Positions 16,542-25,345 are shown, counted from the stretch's first letter. The stretch is 64,000 nucleotides of DNA from Halobacillus kuroshimensis DSM 18393 (GCF_000425705.1 NZ_AUDY01000011.1:186001-250000); one strand, 5' to 3'. Notes: generated by a model not told the origin, from the letters alone. A program made the numbers and translations.

Positions 16542-18521
16542 ATGAAAAAATGGATGATCCTGCTCGTCCTCCTGACCACGGCCGCGCTTTCTGCCTGCAG
16601 CAGTCAGCCGGAGCCGCGGGACACGTTTTCCGCGTACATGGACGCATGGGAAAAGAAAGAGTATGAAACGATGTACAGCTATTTAAGTGAATCTTCGAAA
16701 GAATCCATCACGAAAGAGGATTTTGTCAGCCGGTATGAAGATATTTATGAAGGGATCGGCGCGGAGGAGATATCGATTACATACGATCTTCCCGAAGAGG
16801 AAGAAAGCTATGATCAAGAGGATCCACCTGCCTATGAATATACGGCTTCTGTAGATTCAAGAGCCGGTGCGATTGAATTCAGTCATCAGGCGGGACTTGT
16901 CTATGAGGAAAATGAGGAGGAAGGTCGCTGGGCGGTGGAATGGATGCCGGATCTTATTTTCCCTCAGATGGTGGAAGGCGATACAGTGAGAGTCACCCGG
17001 CTGGATTCCGAACGCGGAGAGATTTTCGACCGCGACGGGCAGGGGCTGGCTGTCAAAGGTCCGGTGAAGGAAGTTGGTATTGTACCAGGGAAGATGGAAG
17101 AGGAAGAAGCCTTGAAGGAAGGACTTGCAGATATTCTCAAGCTTACGGTTGAACAAATCGATCAGAAACTGGAGCAGTCCTGGGTGAAGGATGATGTGTT
17201 CGTGCCGCTTGCGATGATTCCGGAAGATGATGAGGAGAGGCTGACGGCCCTTGAAGATCTGCCAGCTGGCTACATGATCAACGATGGGAAAGAAGCACGT
17301 GTTTATCCTTTAGGGGAAGCGGCCGCGCATTTGACCGGCTATATGGGGAGTATCACGGCTGAAGAGCTGGAAGAGCGCGAAGGAGAAGGCTACAGTACGA
17401 ACGATAACATTGGGAAATCTGGGTTAGAGCTTGTCATGGAGGACCAGCTTCGGGGCGAACCGGGCTGGCGTGTGTATATTGCCGATGAGGAAAATGAAAC
17501 GAAAGAAGTGCTCGCAGAACAAGAAGCGAAGGACGGGGAAGACGTCACGCTGACCATTTCATCGGATGTCCAGACGGAAGTATATGAACAATTGAAAGAC
17601 GAATCCGGAACTGCGGCTGCGATTCATCCTGAGACCGGAAGTGTGGAGGCCCTTGTCAGTACTCCTTCCTACAACCCGACAGCCCTTTCTTTAGGTCTTG
17701 GAGGGGAAGAAGTGACCTTGAACAAGTTTTCAAGAACGTATTCGCCGGGGTCGACGTTTAAACCGATCACTGCAGCAGTTGGATTGGAAACAGGAACGAT
17801 CAACCCGGAAGAGGAGCTGGCGATATCCGGGGAAACGTATGAGGCAGATGCCGGCTATTCTGTTACCCGTGTACCCGGGGCAGCAGCGGACAGTCAGGTG
17901 AATCTCCGCGATGCACTCGTGCGGTCGGATAACATTTACTTCGCCCGCCAGATCGTGGATATCGGCGGAGATTCTTTCCTGGAGGATGCAGCAGGATTTG
18001 GTTTTGGTGAGGATCTGCCGTTTTCCTATCCGATAGAAGCTTCCCAGTTGATGAACGAAGATACATTTGAAAGTGAATCTCTGCTTGCGGCGACCGCCTA
18101 TGGGCAGGGGCAGGTGCAGATGAGCGCTGTCCACCTGGCTGCTGCCTACACGCCGTTCATTACTGATGGGACACTGATCAAACCGCAGCTTCTGCTGAAT
18201 GAGGAAGAACCTCAGGCCTGGAAAGAAGACGTCGTCAGCGCGGAAACGGCTGCTTTGATCCGTGATGATTTGACAGCGGTCGTCCAGAATGAAAACGGGA
18301 CCGCCTATGAGCCGGTTGTGGAAGGAATCTCCCTCGCAGGGAAAACAGGGTCAGCGGAATTAAAGAAATCCCAGGATGAAGAGGGACCTGTGAATGGATG
18401 GTTTGTGGCCTGGGATACCGAGGATCAGGGTCTGCTTGTGGCGATGATGATGGAAGATACAGAAGAAGGCAGTCACGATGTGGTGCCTAAAGTGAAAAAT
18501 GTCTTCGGGAATTTGAAATAG
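16542..18521 (+). CDS. Class B penicillin-binding protein 3-type lipoprotein (PbpC/MecA-like)
   Basis: A 659-residue transpeptidase. It begins with a lipoprotein signal (LTTAALSAC, lipid Cys at 19), then an NTF2-like MecA N-terminal domain (about 25-140), a PBP dimerisation domain, and a transpeptidase domain with Ser404-x-x-Lys (GSTFKP), SDN at 462-464 and KTG at 601-603. It cross-links cell-wall peptides outside the membrane. ATG 16542 follows AGGGGAG; the longer frame from 16509 adds no signal-like sequence. Very acidic composition suits a salt-adapted host. It stands alone, divergent in function from the sortase next to it. Confidence 0.9.
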   Translation: MKKWMILLVLLTTAALSACSSQPEPRDTFSAYMDAWEKKEYETMYSYLSESSKESITKEDFVSRYEDIYEGIGAEEISITYDLPEEEESYDQEDPPAYEYTASVDSRAGAIEFSHQAGLVYEENEEEGRWAVEWMPDLIFPQMVEGDTVRVTRLDSERGEIFDRDGQGLAVKGPVKEVGIVPGKMEEEEALKEGLADILKLTVEQIDQKLEQSWVKDDVFVPLAMIPEDDEERLTALEDLPAGYMINDGKEARVYPLGEAAAHLTGYMGSITAEELEEREGEGYSTNDNIGKSGLELVMEDQLRGEPGWRVYIADEENETKEVLAEQEAKDGEDVTLTISSDVQTEVYEQLKDESGTAAAIHPETGSVEALVSTPSYNPTALSLGLGGEEVTLNKFSRTYSPGSTFKPITAAVGLETGTINPEEELAISGETYEADAGYSVTRVPGAAADSQVNLRDALVRSDNIYFARQIVDIGGDSFLEDAAGFGFGEDLPFSYPIEASQLMNEDTFESESLLAATAYGQGQVQMSAVHLAAAYTPFITDGTLIKPQLLLNEEEPQAWKEDVVSAETAALIRDDLTAVVQNENGTAYEPVVEGISLAGKTGSAELKKSQDEEGPVNGWFVAWDTEDQGLLVAMMMEDTEEGSHDVVPKVKNVFGNLK

Positions 18522-18556
18522 AAAATACACTTCCGGCAGAAATGGTGTGTAGAATC

Positions 18557-18596
18557 CCGTTCCGCTTATCGGTGGCTGCCGCAGGCGTCACCATCG
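18557..18596 (-). repeat. Dispersed intergenic repeat, short form (copy C)
   Basis: Read on the - strand it is GATGGTGACGCCTGCGGCAG then CCACCGATAAGCGGAACG, the same sequence as the outer parts of the long copy at 62 kb. Confidence 0.7.
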
Positions 18597-18630
18597 GACA
18601 CTTTACGCCCCCTGACTTAACGATGGGTTG

Positions 18631-18672
18631 AAAAAAAGGGACGATCTTCTGCTGAACAGAAGATCGTCCCTT
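18631..18672 (-). terminator. Intrinsic terminator for the sortase gene
   Basis: Perfect 13-bp arms GGGACGATCTTCT / AGAAGATCGTCCC with a 7-nt loop; on the - strand it is followed by seven T. Confidence 0.9.
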
Positions 18673-18688
18673 CCTATAACAAGCGGAA

Positions 18689-18719
18689 AACCACGTCTGA
18701 CCGGCAGACGTGGTTTATT
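18689..18719. terminator. Second hairpin, possible + strand terminator
   Basis: AACCACGTCTG / CAGACGTGGTT hairpin followed by TTATTTTG on the + strand. It overlaps the sortase stop codon and may end any read-through from the PBP gene. Confidence 0.6.
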
Positions 18720-19692
18720 TTGTTCCTGTTGGATCGGAAGGCATAGATTCTGTACCTTCTTCATTGACTGTCGTTACATAATAGGAGTAATCGGATGCTT
18801 CGGAATCCGTATAGGATTTCCGTTCATGCTTGGAGATGCTGGCGACCTTTTCGAATGTTTCCCCGTCCTGGCTGCGGTAGACGCGGTATCCTGCCACATA
18901 ATCCTCACGTACGGCATGCCAGGTAATCATCGTCCCCTGGATCTGCACGTTGGAAGGGGGCTGAATATCCTCCTGATTCTGCGTCGGTTCCTTCAGTTTT
19001 GAATACACGACGAGACGGTCCGCGTGACCTCCGATACTGCTGAGAAATTCACCTGTACAGGTGATAAGGTTGAGACGTTTTTCATCGGAAGATCCGAAAA
19101 TCGTTTCAATGGGGGAATCATCCATCGGATAACTTTCGAGTTTTTCGACTACATAGGTCTTTTCTTCCCCGTTTTCATCGGAGACGGTAATCTCGTCTCC
19201 TTTTTCAAGTTGATCCAAATCATAAAAAACAGCAGGACCTGTCCGGCTGTCCACGTGGCCTGCGATAACAGAGTTCCCTGTACTGCCGGGCTCCGTCCCC
19301 GGTTCAAACCATCCGGCTTTCTGCGGGTCCTCCGGTACACCCATCTGTCCATTATCCAGAATCCCGACCGATTCTACAGCGGCTTCTACATCAATGGCAG
19401 GGATGGAGATGGTGGCAGGGGTGATCCCTGTTTCTTCCTGCTTTTGGTTTTTCACAACGTCAGCGGACCGCATATTTCCGTTTTTATTAATCACTGTAAA
19501 TTCGCCGTCCAAAATCTCTTCTTTTTGATCCTCCGGCACATCCGTCTCTTGATAGGACGCCTGTGTAGCATTTTCAATTCGGACAACCTCCGAATCGTCC
19601 TTCCAGAAAGTGAACGCATTGAATTCATAGGCGACCATAACGAGCGCTGTCAGGCCTAGTATTGTGAAGTACATTTTCCAATCGAGCTTCAT
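18715..19692 (-). CDS. Class F sortase with C-terminal fibronectin-III-like domain
   Basis: A 325-residue protein with one N-terminal membrane helix (about 8-27), a spacer, a sortase barrel (about 90-235) and a C-terminal FN3-like module (about 243-325: PPSNVQIQGTMITWHAVREDYVAGYRVYRS). Catalytic residues are His146 (IAGHVDS), Cys212 (LITCTGEF) and Arg226 (HADRLVVY). The core resembles class F/E sortases. Such transpeptidases cut LPxTG-like signals and link proteins to the wall. The likely substrate is encoded immediately upstream on the same strand. The extra FN3-like tail is unusual for a sortase and may hold it at the wall. Confidence 0.85.
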   Translation of the reverse strand: MKLDWKMYFTILGLTALVMVAYEFNAFTFWKDDSEVVRIENATQASYQETDVPEDQKEEILDGEFTVINKNGNMRSADVVKNQKQEETGITPATISIPAIDVEAAVESVGILDNGQMGVPEDPQKAGWFEPGTEPGSTGNSVIAGHVDSRTGPAVFYDLDQLEKGDEITVSDENGEEKTYVVEKLESYPMDDSPIETIFGSSDEKRLNLITCTGEFLSSIGGHADRLVVYSKLKEPTQNQEDIQPPSNVQIQGTMITWHAVREDYVAGYRVYRSQDGETFEKVASISKHERKSYTDSEASDYSYYVTTVNEEGTESMPSDPTGTK

Positions 19693-19721
19693 GGACTGTC
19701 ACCTCTCTATCATAAGGAAGG

Positions 19722-19743
19722 AAGAAGAGCAGAGGCTCTTCTT
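19722..19743 (-). repeat. Hairpin between surface protein and sortase genes
   Basis: Perfect 9-bp arms AAGAAGAGC / GCTCTTCTT around a 4-nt loop, with no T-run after it. It may act as a partial terminator or RNA stabiliser, giving more surface protein than sortase. Confidence 0.5.
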
Positions 19744-19755
19744 CCATGGTAAGCA

Positions 19756-21084
19756 TTACTGCTTGGCTTTGCGGATGGAAATGAAACCGGCAGAAGCTGC
19801 AGCGATAACTCCGAAGGCGATCCACATCCATGTGTTCATTCCTTGATCGCTCGCTCCACCAAAGCCTGTCTTAGGCATTTCTTCCGGCATAACTTCTCCA
19901 CCGAATTGATCCGGCATTTGTGTCACGACAGCACTGCTCAATGTTTCGCCAATTCCGAACATGAAGGCATATCCTTCACGGAAAGAGTCGTAAGTGGCTG
20001 TATAGTCTTCATTCACGTAGTGATCGAAGGTCTGAAGGACATCTTCCTCGTGAGTCCAGACCGCTTCAACAGCATCCTCCTGTGGAAGGTTTCCTTCAGT
20101 AGCTGTACCAAGGAAGGCACCGAAGTCCTCAGAGAAGGCCATCAGGCTTTGTTCAGCCATTTTCCTTGCTTCTTCATCTTCTTCAAGAGCTGCTGTAATC
20201 ACATCAGACTGGGCGTTGATATGATCCTGCTGCCATACTTTTTCAAACTGGGCAGCACCCTCTTCACCATAAATAGATCCGATAGCAGCTTTGAAATCAG
20301 CGGTGTGCTGGTTCTCAGCCCAAGTTACGAAATCGTAGTCTTCCGCCTGGTCAAAGCCTTTCTGCATTTCAAGAACGGCTAAAGCGAAGTGTTCAGAAGC
20401 AAGAGCATTCATGTTGGAACGCAGATCTGCTGCTGGTGTATCCGCTTTTGTTCCATTAAAGGAATCCGGCATCTGCGTTACAATGGCAGAAGAAAGGGCC
20501 TTACTAATGTCGAACATACGGTTGAAACCTTCACGGAAAGCCGTATAGGATTTCTGATACTCTTCGTTTACATAGTGGTCAAAAACGTTCAGAACATCTT
20601 GTTCGTGCGCTTTCAGGACTTCTTTGGCTGTGTCTTTGGAAAGATTTCCTTCGGTTACAGATGCAAGGAACGTACTGAATTCTTCCGTGAATTCTTCAAC
20701 TTCCTCTTCTGCCATCTTACGGGCTTCTGGATCATCATTTTTCGCTGCTTCTACAAATCCATCGGAATAATCGTTATGTCCGCGGAAAATTTCTTCAAAC
20801 TGCGCAGCTGCTTCATCTCCGTAAATAGAAGCGATCGCCGGGGTCATATCCTGTGCGTTCTGATCAAGTTTGTTCCATACTTCATCAGCATCTGGTGCGT
20901 CTTCATACGATTTCATCATAAACGTTGTAGCAAGGACAAAGTGCTCGGACAATAATTGATCAAGCGTCGATCTTAGATCGGCCGCCTCCGTCTGTGCTGA
21001 TTTGTGGTGATCGGCCATGGCGACGGATGGGACAAGGAGCATCAAAGCCATTAATGTGATCAGGATTCTTTTCATTTGTTTCAT
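19756..21084 (-). CDS. Cell-wall-anchored surface protein with duplicated His-containing helical domain
   Basis: A 442-residue exported protein: signal peptide (residues 1-24), two homologous all-helical domains (about 34-205 and 217-385), then a sorting signal MPKTG at 403-407, a hydrophobic helix and a positive tail RKAKQ. The repeats share SEHF, SIYG-E-AAAQFE, a GHN/DHIN site, HE-DVL, FDHYVNE and SSA-VTQMPD. The regularly placed His and acidic residues suggest metal or haem binding in a helical bundle (inference). It lies directly upstream of a class F sortase, which probably anchors it. I do not know an established function. Confidence 0.75.
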   Translation of the reverse strand: MKQMKRILITLMALMLLVPSVAMADHHKSAQTEAADLRSTLDQLLSEHFVLATTFMMKSYEDAPDADEVWNKLDQNAQDMTPAIASIYGDEAAAQFEEIFRGHNDYSDGFVEAAKNDDPEARKMAEEEVEEFTEEFSTFLASVTEGNLSKDTAKEVLKAHEQDVLNVFDHYVNEEYQKSYTAFREGFNRMFDISKALSSAIVTQMPDSFNGTKADTPAADLRSNMNALASEHFALAVLEMQKGFDQAEDYDFVTWAENQHTADFKAAIGSIYGEEGAAQFEKVWQQDHINAQSDVITAALEEDEEARKMAEQSLMAFSEDFGAFLGTATEGNLPQEDAVEAVWTHEEDVLQTFDHYVNEDYTATYDSFREGYAFMFGIGETLSSAVVTQMPDQFGGEVMPEEMPKTGFGGASDQGMNTWMWIAFGVIAAASAGFISIRKAKQ

Positions 21085-21133
21085 GGTACACTCTCCTTCT
21101 TTTTTATTTTCTTACACAGCTAACGAAGCGGTG

Positions 21134-21156
21134 ATGAAATTGGATCACAATTTCAT
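21134..21156. repeat. Palindrome upstream of the surface protein gene
   Basis: ATGAAATTG and CAATTTCAT are 9-bp perfect arms separated by GATCA, about 50 bp upstream of the surface protein start. A likely operator for the surface protein/sortase operon; it does not match the Fur 7-1-7 pattern. Confidence 0.5.
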
Positions 21157-21314
21157 TAAAAAAATAAAAACAGTATGGATGAAGCTCAGTGTAGAGGGAG
21201 TGAGAAATCGAGATTTTCAAGGGAATAGAAATTCCTTTAGAGGATAATGAACGTTGAATATAGGGCTTCGTTATAGTTTTCCGTGGTACATGGCAGGGAG
21301 AGCTTCTGAAGGAA

Positions 21315-21347
21315 TAAAAAAAGCCTGCAGACCATTCATCTGCAAGC
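21315..21347 (-). terminator. Intrinsic terminator after tcyP
   Basis: On the - strand, GCTTGCAGA / TCTGCAGGC forms a hairpin followed by seven T. Confidence 0.7.
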
Positions 21348-21349
21348 AG

Positions 21350-21382
21350 AAGGATCTTCCCCATATGGGGAAGATCCTTTTT
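21350..21382. terminator. Strong perfect palindromic hairpin adjacent to tcyP stop
   Basis: AAGGATCTTCCCC and GGGGAAGATCCTT, joined by ATAT, form a near-uninterrupted hairpin of 13-bp arms. The T-run is on the + strand, while the gene it borders is on the - strand, so it acts as one of two tandem terminators or blocks transcription from the left. Confidence 0.7.
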
Positions 21383-21384
21383 GT

Positions 21385-22779
21385 TTAGACAGCAATATCT
21401 TTTTCAACGGCTTCCTTATCATTGAAGCGTTCGGTATTCAGCTTTTTCAGGACGCGTGAAGTCAAGGTGCCTGATGTCATAGAACCGTTGACATTAAGTG
21501 CCGTCCGGCCCATGTCAATCAGGGGCTCTACGGAAATAAGCAGTCCCGCAAGTGCGACAGGCAGGTTCATGGAAGAAAGAACAATCAAGGCAGCAAAGGT
21601 CGCTCCGCCTCCGACACCTGCAACACCAAAGGAGCTGATGGCGACAATCAGCACAAGCTGCACGAGGAATCCTGGGCTGAGCGGGTCGATTCCGACAGAC
21701 GGGGCAATCATCACGGCCAGCATCGCTGGATAGATGCCGGCACAGCCGTTCTGGCCGATTGTTGCACCAAAGGAAGCTGACATGTTCGCAACCCCTTCAT
21801 CTACGCCAAGGCTGTTTTTCTGGGCTGATATATTCAGTGGAATCGTTCCGGCACTGGATCTGGAAGTGAAGGCAAAGGTGAGAACCGGCAGCACTTTTTT
21901 CAAGTACGTGAACGGGTTCAAACCAAATACACTGATCAGAACCAGATGGATGATGAACATGACAGCAAGGGCGGCATAGGAGGCGAGGACGAATTTACCA
22001 AGCTCCAAAATGCCGGCGATATTGGTCTGGGCGACTGTAGTTGCCATCAAACCGAGAATACCAATAGGTGTCAGACGAAGAACGAGCGTGACGATCCGCA
22101 TGACGACCGCATAAAAAGCATTGACGATGTTGATGAATGTTTCTGCATGCTCCGGCTGTTTGCGGCGTACGCCAAGAACAGCGATACCGATAATCGCAGA
22201 GAAAATGACCACGGCAATGGTGGATGTAGCACGATCCCCTGTCATATCAAGGAAAGGGTTGGCCGGGATGAATTCGAGAATTTTTTCCGGTGTGGACAAG
22301 TCCTGGACTTCTGTGAGCGTTTCTTCCAAGTATATTCCACGGTCCGACTCGGCCTGGCCGGCTTCAATCTCACTGGCATTCAGGTCGAATACGAAGGAGC
22401 TGCCAATACCGACGAGAGCGGCGATGGCTGTTGTGCCGACTAATATTCCGATGATCCAGAGCGAAATCCTTCCGAGTTCCGATGTTTTCTCAAGGTTGAT
22501 GATGGACTGGATGATCGAAACCATGATCAACGGAATGACAATCATCATCAGCAGCCGCACGTAGCCGCGTCCGGCAATGTTATACCAGTCTGTTGTCTGG
22601 GAGGTGACGGCAGAGTCCGCGCCGAATACGGTCTGCAGATAAACCCCAAGCAGCACCCCGAGACCAAGACCGGTGAACACGCGCTTACTGAAGGAGACGT
22701 GTTTCTGCTGCATACGAATTAATACGAATATAAGAGCTGAAATAAGGACAATGTTCAAAAGAACAAGCAATGTTTCCAT
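21385..22779 (-). CDS. tcyP: Sodium-coupled L-cystine symporter TcyP
   Basis: A 464-residue DAACS-family transporter, same length and layout as TcyP of B. subtilis. It has the hairpin region TFAFTSRSSAGTIPLNI, the MSASFGATIGQNGCAG motif and VEPLIDMGRTALNVNGSM near the C-terminus, which form the substrate and sodium sites of the glutamate-transporter fold. It imports L-cystine as a sulfur source. ATG at 22779 follows AAAGGAGG. It stands alone. In B. subtilis the gene is CymR-controlled; a similar site may exist upstream here but is not clear. Confidence 0.9.
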   Translation of the reverse strand: METLLVLLNIVLISALIFVLIRMQQKHVSFSKRVFTGLGLGVLLGVYLQTVFGADSAVTSQTTDWYNIAGRGYVRLLMMIVIPLIMVSIIQSIINLEKTSELGRISLWIIGILVGTTAIAALVGIGSSFVFDLNASEIEAGQAESDRGIYLEETLTEVQDLSTPEKILEFIPANPFLDMTGDRATSTIAVVIFSAIIGIAVLGVRRKQPEHAETFINIVNAFYAVVMRIVTLVLRLTPIGILGLMATTVAQTNIAGILELGKFVLASYAALAVMFIIHLVLISVFGLNPFTYLKKVLPVLTFAFTSRSSAGTIPLNISAQKNSLGVDEGVANMSASFGATIGQNGCAGIYPAMLAVMIAPSVGIDPLSPGFLVQLVLIVAISSFGVAGVGGGATFAALIVLSSMNLPVALAGLLISVEPLIDMGRTALNVNGSMTSGTLTSRVLKKLNTERFNDKEAVEKDIAV

Positions 22780-22838
22780 AAAAAAAGACCTCCTTTAATG
22801 GTTTATCCTATAAAACTGATAAAATTACTAAGGATTAT

Positions 22839-22867
22839 AAAATATCCAATTTTCCACTTAAAGTCAA
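22839..22867 (-). promoter_or_regulatory. Probable SigA promoter of tcyP
   Basis: On the - strand: TTGACT (22867-22862), 17 bp, TATTTT (22844-22839), with TATAAT immediately beyond. The spacer contains AAAATTGGATATTT, which resembles the right half of CymR sites (weak match). Confidence 0.4.
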
Positions 22868-22932
22868 TAGTTTTTCCATAACTTTCTATATCTTATTTTA
22901 TGAGCAGGACAAATGAGCTAAGAACAGCGGAG

Positions 22933-22961
22933 TTGACATTTTTAGATGAAGACGGTATATT
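22933..22961 (+). promoter_or_regulatory. SigA promoter of mhqO-like gene
   Basis: TTGACA (22933-22938), exact 17-bp spacer, TATATT (22956-22961). Confidence 0.8.
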
Positions 22962-22979
22962 TATCTTGAAACTGAGATA
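22962..22979. promoter_or_regulatory. MhqR-type operator
   Basis: TATCTTGAAACTGAGATA is an imperfect palindrome closely matching the MhqR box (tATCTcgaAtTCgAGATa). It starts right after the -10 box and so covers the transcription start, the expected place for repression. Confidence 0.75.
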
Positions 22980-23013
22980 TTTTTAATGGATAAATATAGA
23001 TGGAGGAATGGAC

Positions 23014-23997
23014 ATGAACGAACTGAAAGGGATTCACCATGTCACCGCAATTACGAGCAGTGCGGAAAAAAACTATGAATTCTTCACTTATGTGCTTGGG
23101 ATGCGCCTTGTCAAAAAGACCGTCAACCAGGATGATATTGAAACGTACCACTTGTTCTTTGCAGATGACCGGGGAAACCCCGGCACAGATATGACATTCT
23201 TTGATTTTCCGGGTATTCCGAAAGGGGCTCACGGGACGAATGAAATTTCCACGACGTCGTTCCGTGTTCCAAATGACGAGGCTTTGGACTACTGGGTCAA
23301 ACGCTTTGACCGTCTGGATGTGAAGCACCAGGGGATTAAGGAGCGGTTTGGGAACAAGGTTCTGCCGTTCGTCGACTTCGATGATCAGTCGTATGAATTG
23401 ATTTCGGATGAAAAAGACGAAGGGGTGGCTGACGGTATTCCATGGCAGAACGGACCTGTACCGAACGAGTATGCCATTACTGGATTAGGGCCTTTGTATG
23501 TCCGCGTAGATAAGGCGGATTACTTCAAGGACGTGCTGCAAAAAGTGATGCATTTCCGTCAAACAGCAGAAGAAGGAGCCTTTACGAGATTCGAAGTCGG
23601 GGAAGGTGGTAACGGATCGGCAGTGATTGTCGAATACAACGCTGTCCTTCCAGATGCGCGCCAGGGCTTCGGAACGGTCCACCATGCGGCTTTCCGTGTC
23701 CATGACCGTGAAGCTCTCCAGGAATGGATCGATCATCTCCCAACGTTCGGGTTCCGCACGTCCGGTTTCGTGGACCGCCACTATTTCGGGTCTCTTTATG
23801 CGAAGGTAGCACCGCAGATTTTGTTCGAGTTTGCGACCGACGGGCCCGGTTTTATGGGAGACGAGCCGTATGAAACCCTGGGTGAAATGCTGTCCCTCCC
23901 GCCAAAGCTGTTGCCGAAGCGTGAGGAGATCGAAAACTACGTCCGCCCGATTGATACCGTCAGAAGCACGAAGACGATTGAAAAAGAATATGAATGA
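23014..23997 (+). CDS. Ring-cleaving VOC dioxygenase, MhqO/MhqA/MhqE-like
   Basis: A 327-residue protein with tandem VOC units. Metal-ligand candidates are His in LKGIHHVTAI, His in GTVHHAAFRV and Glu in ILFEFATDGPGF. It resembles the B. subtilis Mhq proteins (YdfO, YkcA, YodE), thiol-dependent or ring-opening enzymes induced by hydroquinones and catechol and repressed by MhqR; an MhqR-type operator is present. ATG 23014 was preferred to ATG 23008 because GGAGG would be only 1 bp from the latter. Substrate range is not determinable. Confidence 0.85.
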   Translation: MNELKGIHHVTAITSSAEKNYEFFTYVLGMRLVKKTVNQDDIETYHLFFADDRGNPGTDMTFFDFPGIPKGAHGTNEISTTSFRVPNDEALDYWVKRFDRLDVKHQGIKERFGNKVLPFVDFDDQSYELISDEKDEGVADGIPWQNGPVPNEYAITGLGPLYVRVDKADYFKDVLQKVMHFRQTAEEGAFTRFEVGEGGNGSAVIVEYNAVLPDARQGFGTVHHAAFRVHDREALQEWIDHLPTFGFRTSGFVDRHYFGSLYAKVAPQILFEFATDGPGFMGDEPYETLGEMLSLPPKLLPKREEIENYVRPIDTVRSTKTIEKEYE

Positions 23998-24003
23998 ATC
24001 ACG

Positions 24004-24037
24004 AACCCCGGATAGATGCTTTCCGGGGTCTTTTTTT
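24004..24037 (+). terminator. Intrinsic terminator
   Basis: ACCCCGGA / TCCGGGGT hairpin with loop followed by seven T. Confidence 0.9.
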
Positions 24038-24103
24038 CAGCATACGAATCGAAGAGGGCACATACGTATGTTTTATTCGCAGGTCTTGCAGGAGGTCAAC
24101 GAA

Positions 24104-25345
24104 ATGAAAAGCGGAAGTCGTAAGTGGCTGTATCTTCCGATTGAAACGAAAGTGAGAGAACTGGATGCCAAGTTACTGCTTGCATTTCATGCCATAAGTC
24201 AGGGATATCATGTCGTGATTGGAGAGCACTGGATGGTCGAGCAGGCAGCAGAAAAGCTGCCACTTGGTATTTTCCTGGCCAAGGGTTATTCGAAAGGGTA
24301 CGGCAGAAGAGTAGTGGAAAACGTAGGGAGATATCATCATAAGATTGTAGAATTGGATGAAGAGGGGTTTTTCATTCCCGATGCTCCGAAATACATCAGC
24401 CGGCGGATGAGGAAGGAGCATATTCGCCGCCTTGCCCATGTGTGCTGCTGGGGGGAGCATCAAAAAAACATCCTGACAAAAGCTTATCCCCATATGGAAA
24501 AGAGCTGTACCATTACCGGAAATCCCAGATTCGACCTGCTGAATGACACCTATAAAGAGCTGTACGCCTCCGATGTAGAAGACATTCAGGCGGATTTCGG
24601 CTCTTATATCCTCATCAATACCCGGTTTACGTTTTATAATCCGATCGGCGGGGTGAGAGAAAACGTCCATCTGCCGGAAATGGAGAAGATAAAAAGGCTC
24701 TGCCATGCTTTTATCCACCTCGCTCAGACGTTGAGCCGGGCCTGTCCCGGAAAAAACATCATCTTCCGTCCCCATCCCGGAGAGAGCCTCGACGTTTATA
24801 AGGAAGCGTTTAAAGGATTCCATAACATCCACATCCACCGGGAGCGCAGTGTGATTCACTGGATTCTCGGGGCAGAGGCTGTCATTCATAACGGCTGTAC
24901 GACCGGAATTGAAGGGGTTGTGCTGAGAAAACCGGTCATTGCCTACCAGCCTGTGATTCACTCCTCCGGTATGATGGACTTTCCCGACAGGCTGAGCATC
25001 CACGCGTTCACAGAGAACGAAGTCGTTAACATCCTGCGGCACGCTGAAAAGCCTGAACTTCCTGATGGGTTCTTTCATTATTATAGTCATCCAGCCCTCC
25101 CATCTGCCTGCACAGCCATTCTGAAAGTGTTGAACAACCAACACGTGTCCCCTGCCCCTGTCCCCTCTTTGAAAAGGCTGCGTTTCGTTAAAGACCGGCG
25201 GGAAAAAATGAAGCGGTTATTTCCATCCTTAACGACAGAAGAAATCGTACGCTTTTACTCCGGTCTGAACAAGATTACCAATAAAAACCTCTCTTATCAT
25301 ATCCACCCTTTAGCAGATCGGTTATATCTGCTTGAGGGCCTGTAA
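24104..25345 (+). CDS. Surface carbohydrate biosynthesis protein, putative GT-B-type glycosyltransferase
   Basis: A 413-residue protein of the group often named surface carbohydrate biosynthesis protein in nonulosonate clusters. The C-terminal half carries the nucleotide-sugar-type pattern seen in capsule and CDP-glycerol transferases: IIFRPHPGES, then AVIHNGCTTGIEGVVLRKPVIAY (about residues 258-280). No signal peptide or membrane helix. ATG 24104 follows GGAGGT by 7 bp; the frame extends further upstream over the terminator of the preceding gene, which argues against earlier starts. Context suggests transfer of a surface sugar. The acceptor is unknown. Confidence 0.7.
   Translation: MKSGSRKWLYLPIETKVRELDAKLLLAFHAISQGYHVVIGEHWMVEQAAEKLPLGIFLAKGYSKGYGRRVVENVGRYHHKIVELDEEGFFIPDAPKYISRRMRKEHIRRLAHVCCWGEHQKNILTKAYPHMEKSCTITGNPRFDLLNDTYKELYASDVEDIQADFGSYILINTRFTFYNPIGGVRENVHLPEMEKIKRLCHAFIHLAQTLSRACPGKNIIFRPHPGESLDVYKEAFKGFHNIHIHRERSVIHWILGAEAVIHNGCTTGIEGVVLRKPVIAYQPVIHSSGMMDFPDRLSIHAFTENEVVNILRHAEKPELPDGFFHYYSHPALPSACTAILKVLNNQHVSPAPVPSLKRLRFVKDRREKMKRLFPSLTTEEIVRFYSGLNKITNKNLSYHIHPLADRLYLLEGL

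Noticed and set aside
16174-16647. Long reverse-strand frame (157 codons) downstream of ureH
   Set aside because: It runs through a terminator, the promoter and the first codons of the PBP gene and has no ribosome site; composition is not protein-like.
24173-25144. 323-codon reverse frame opposite the glycosyltransferase at 24104
   Set aside because: Shadow of a gene with recognised motifs; sequence has no recognisable domain.
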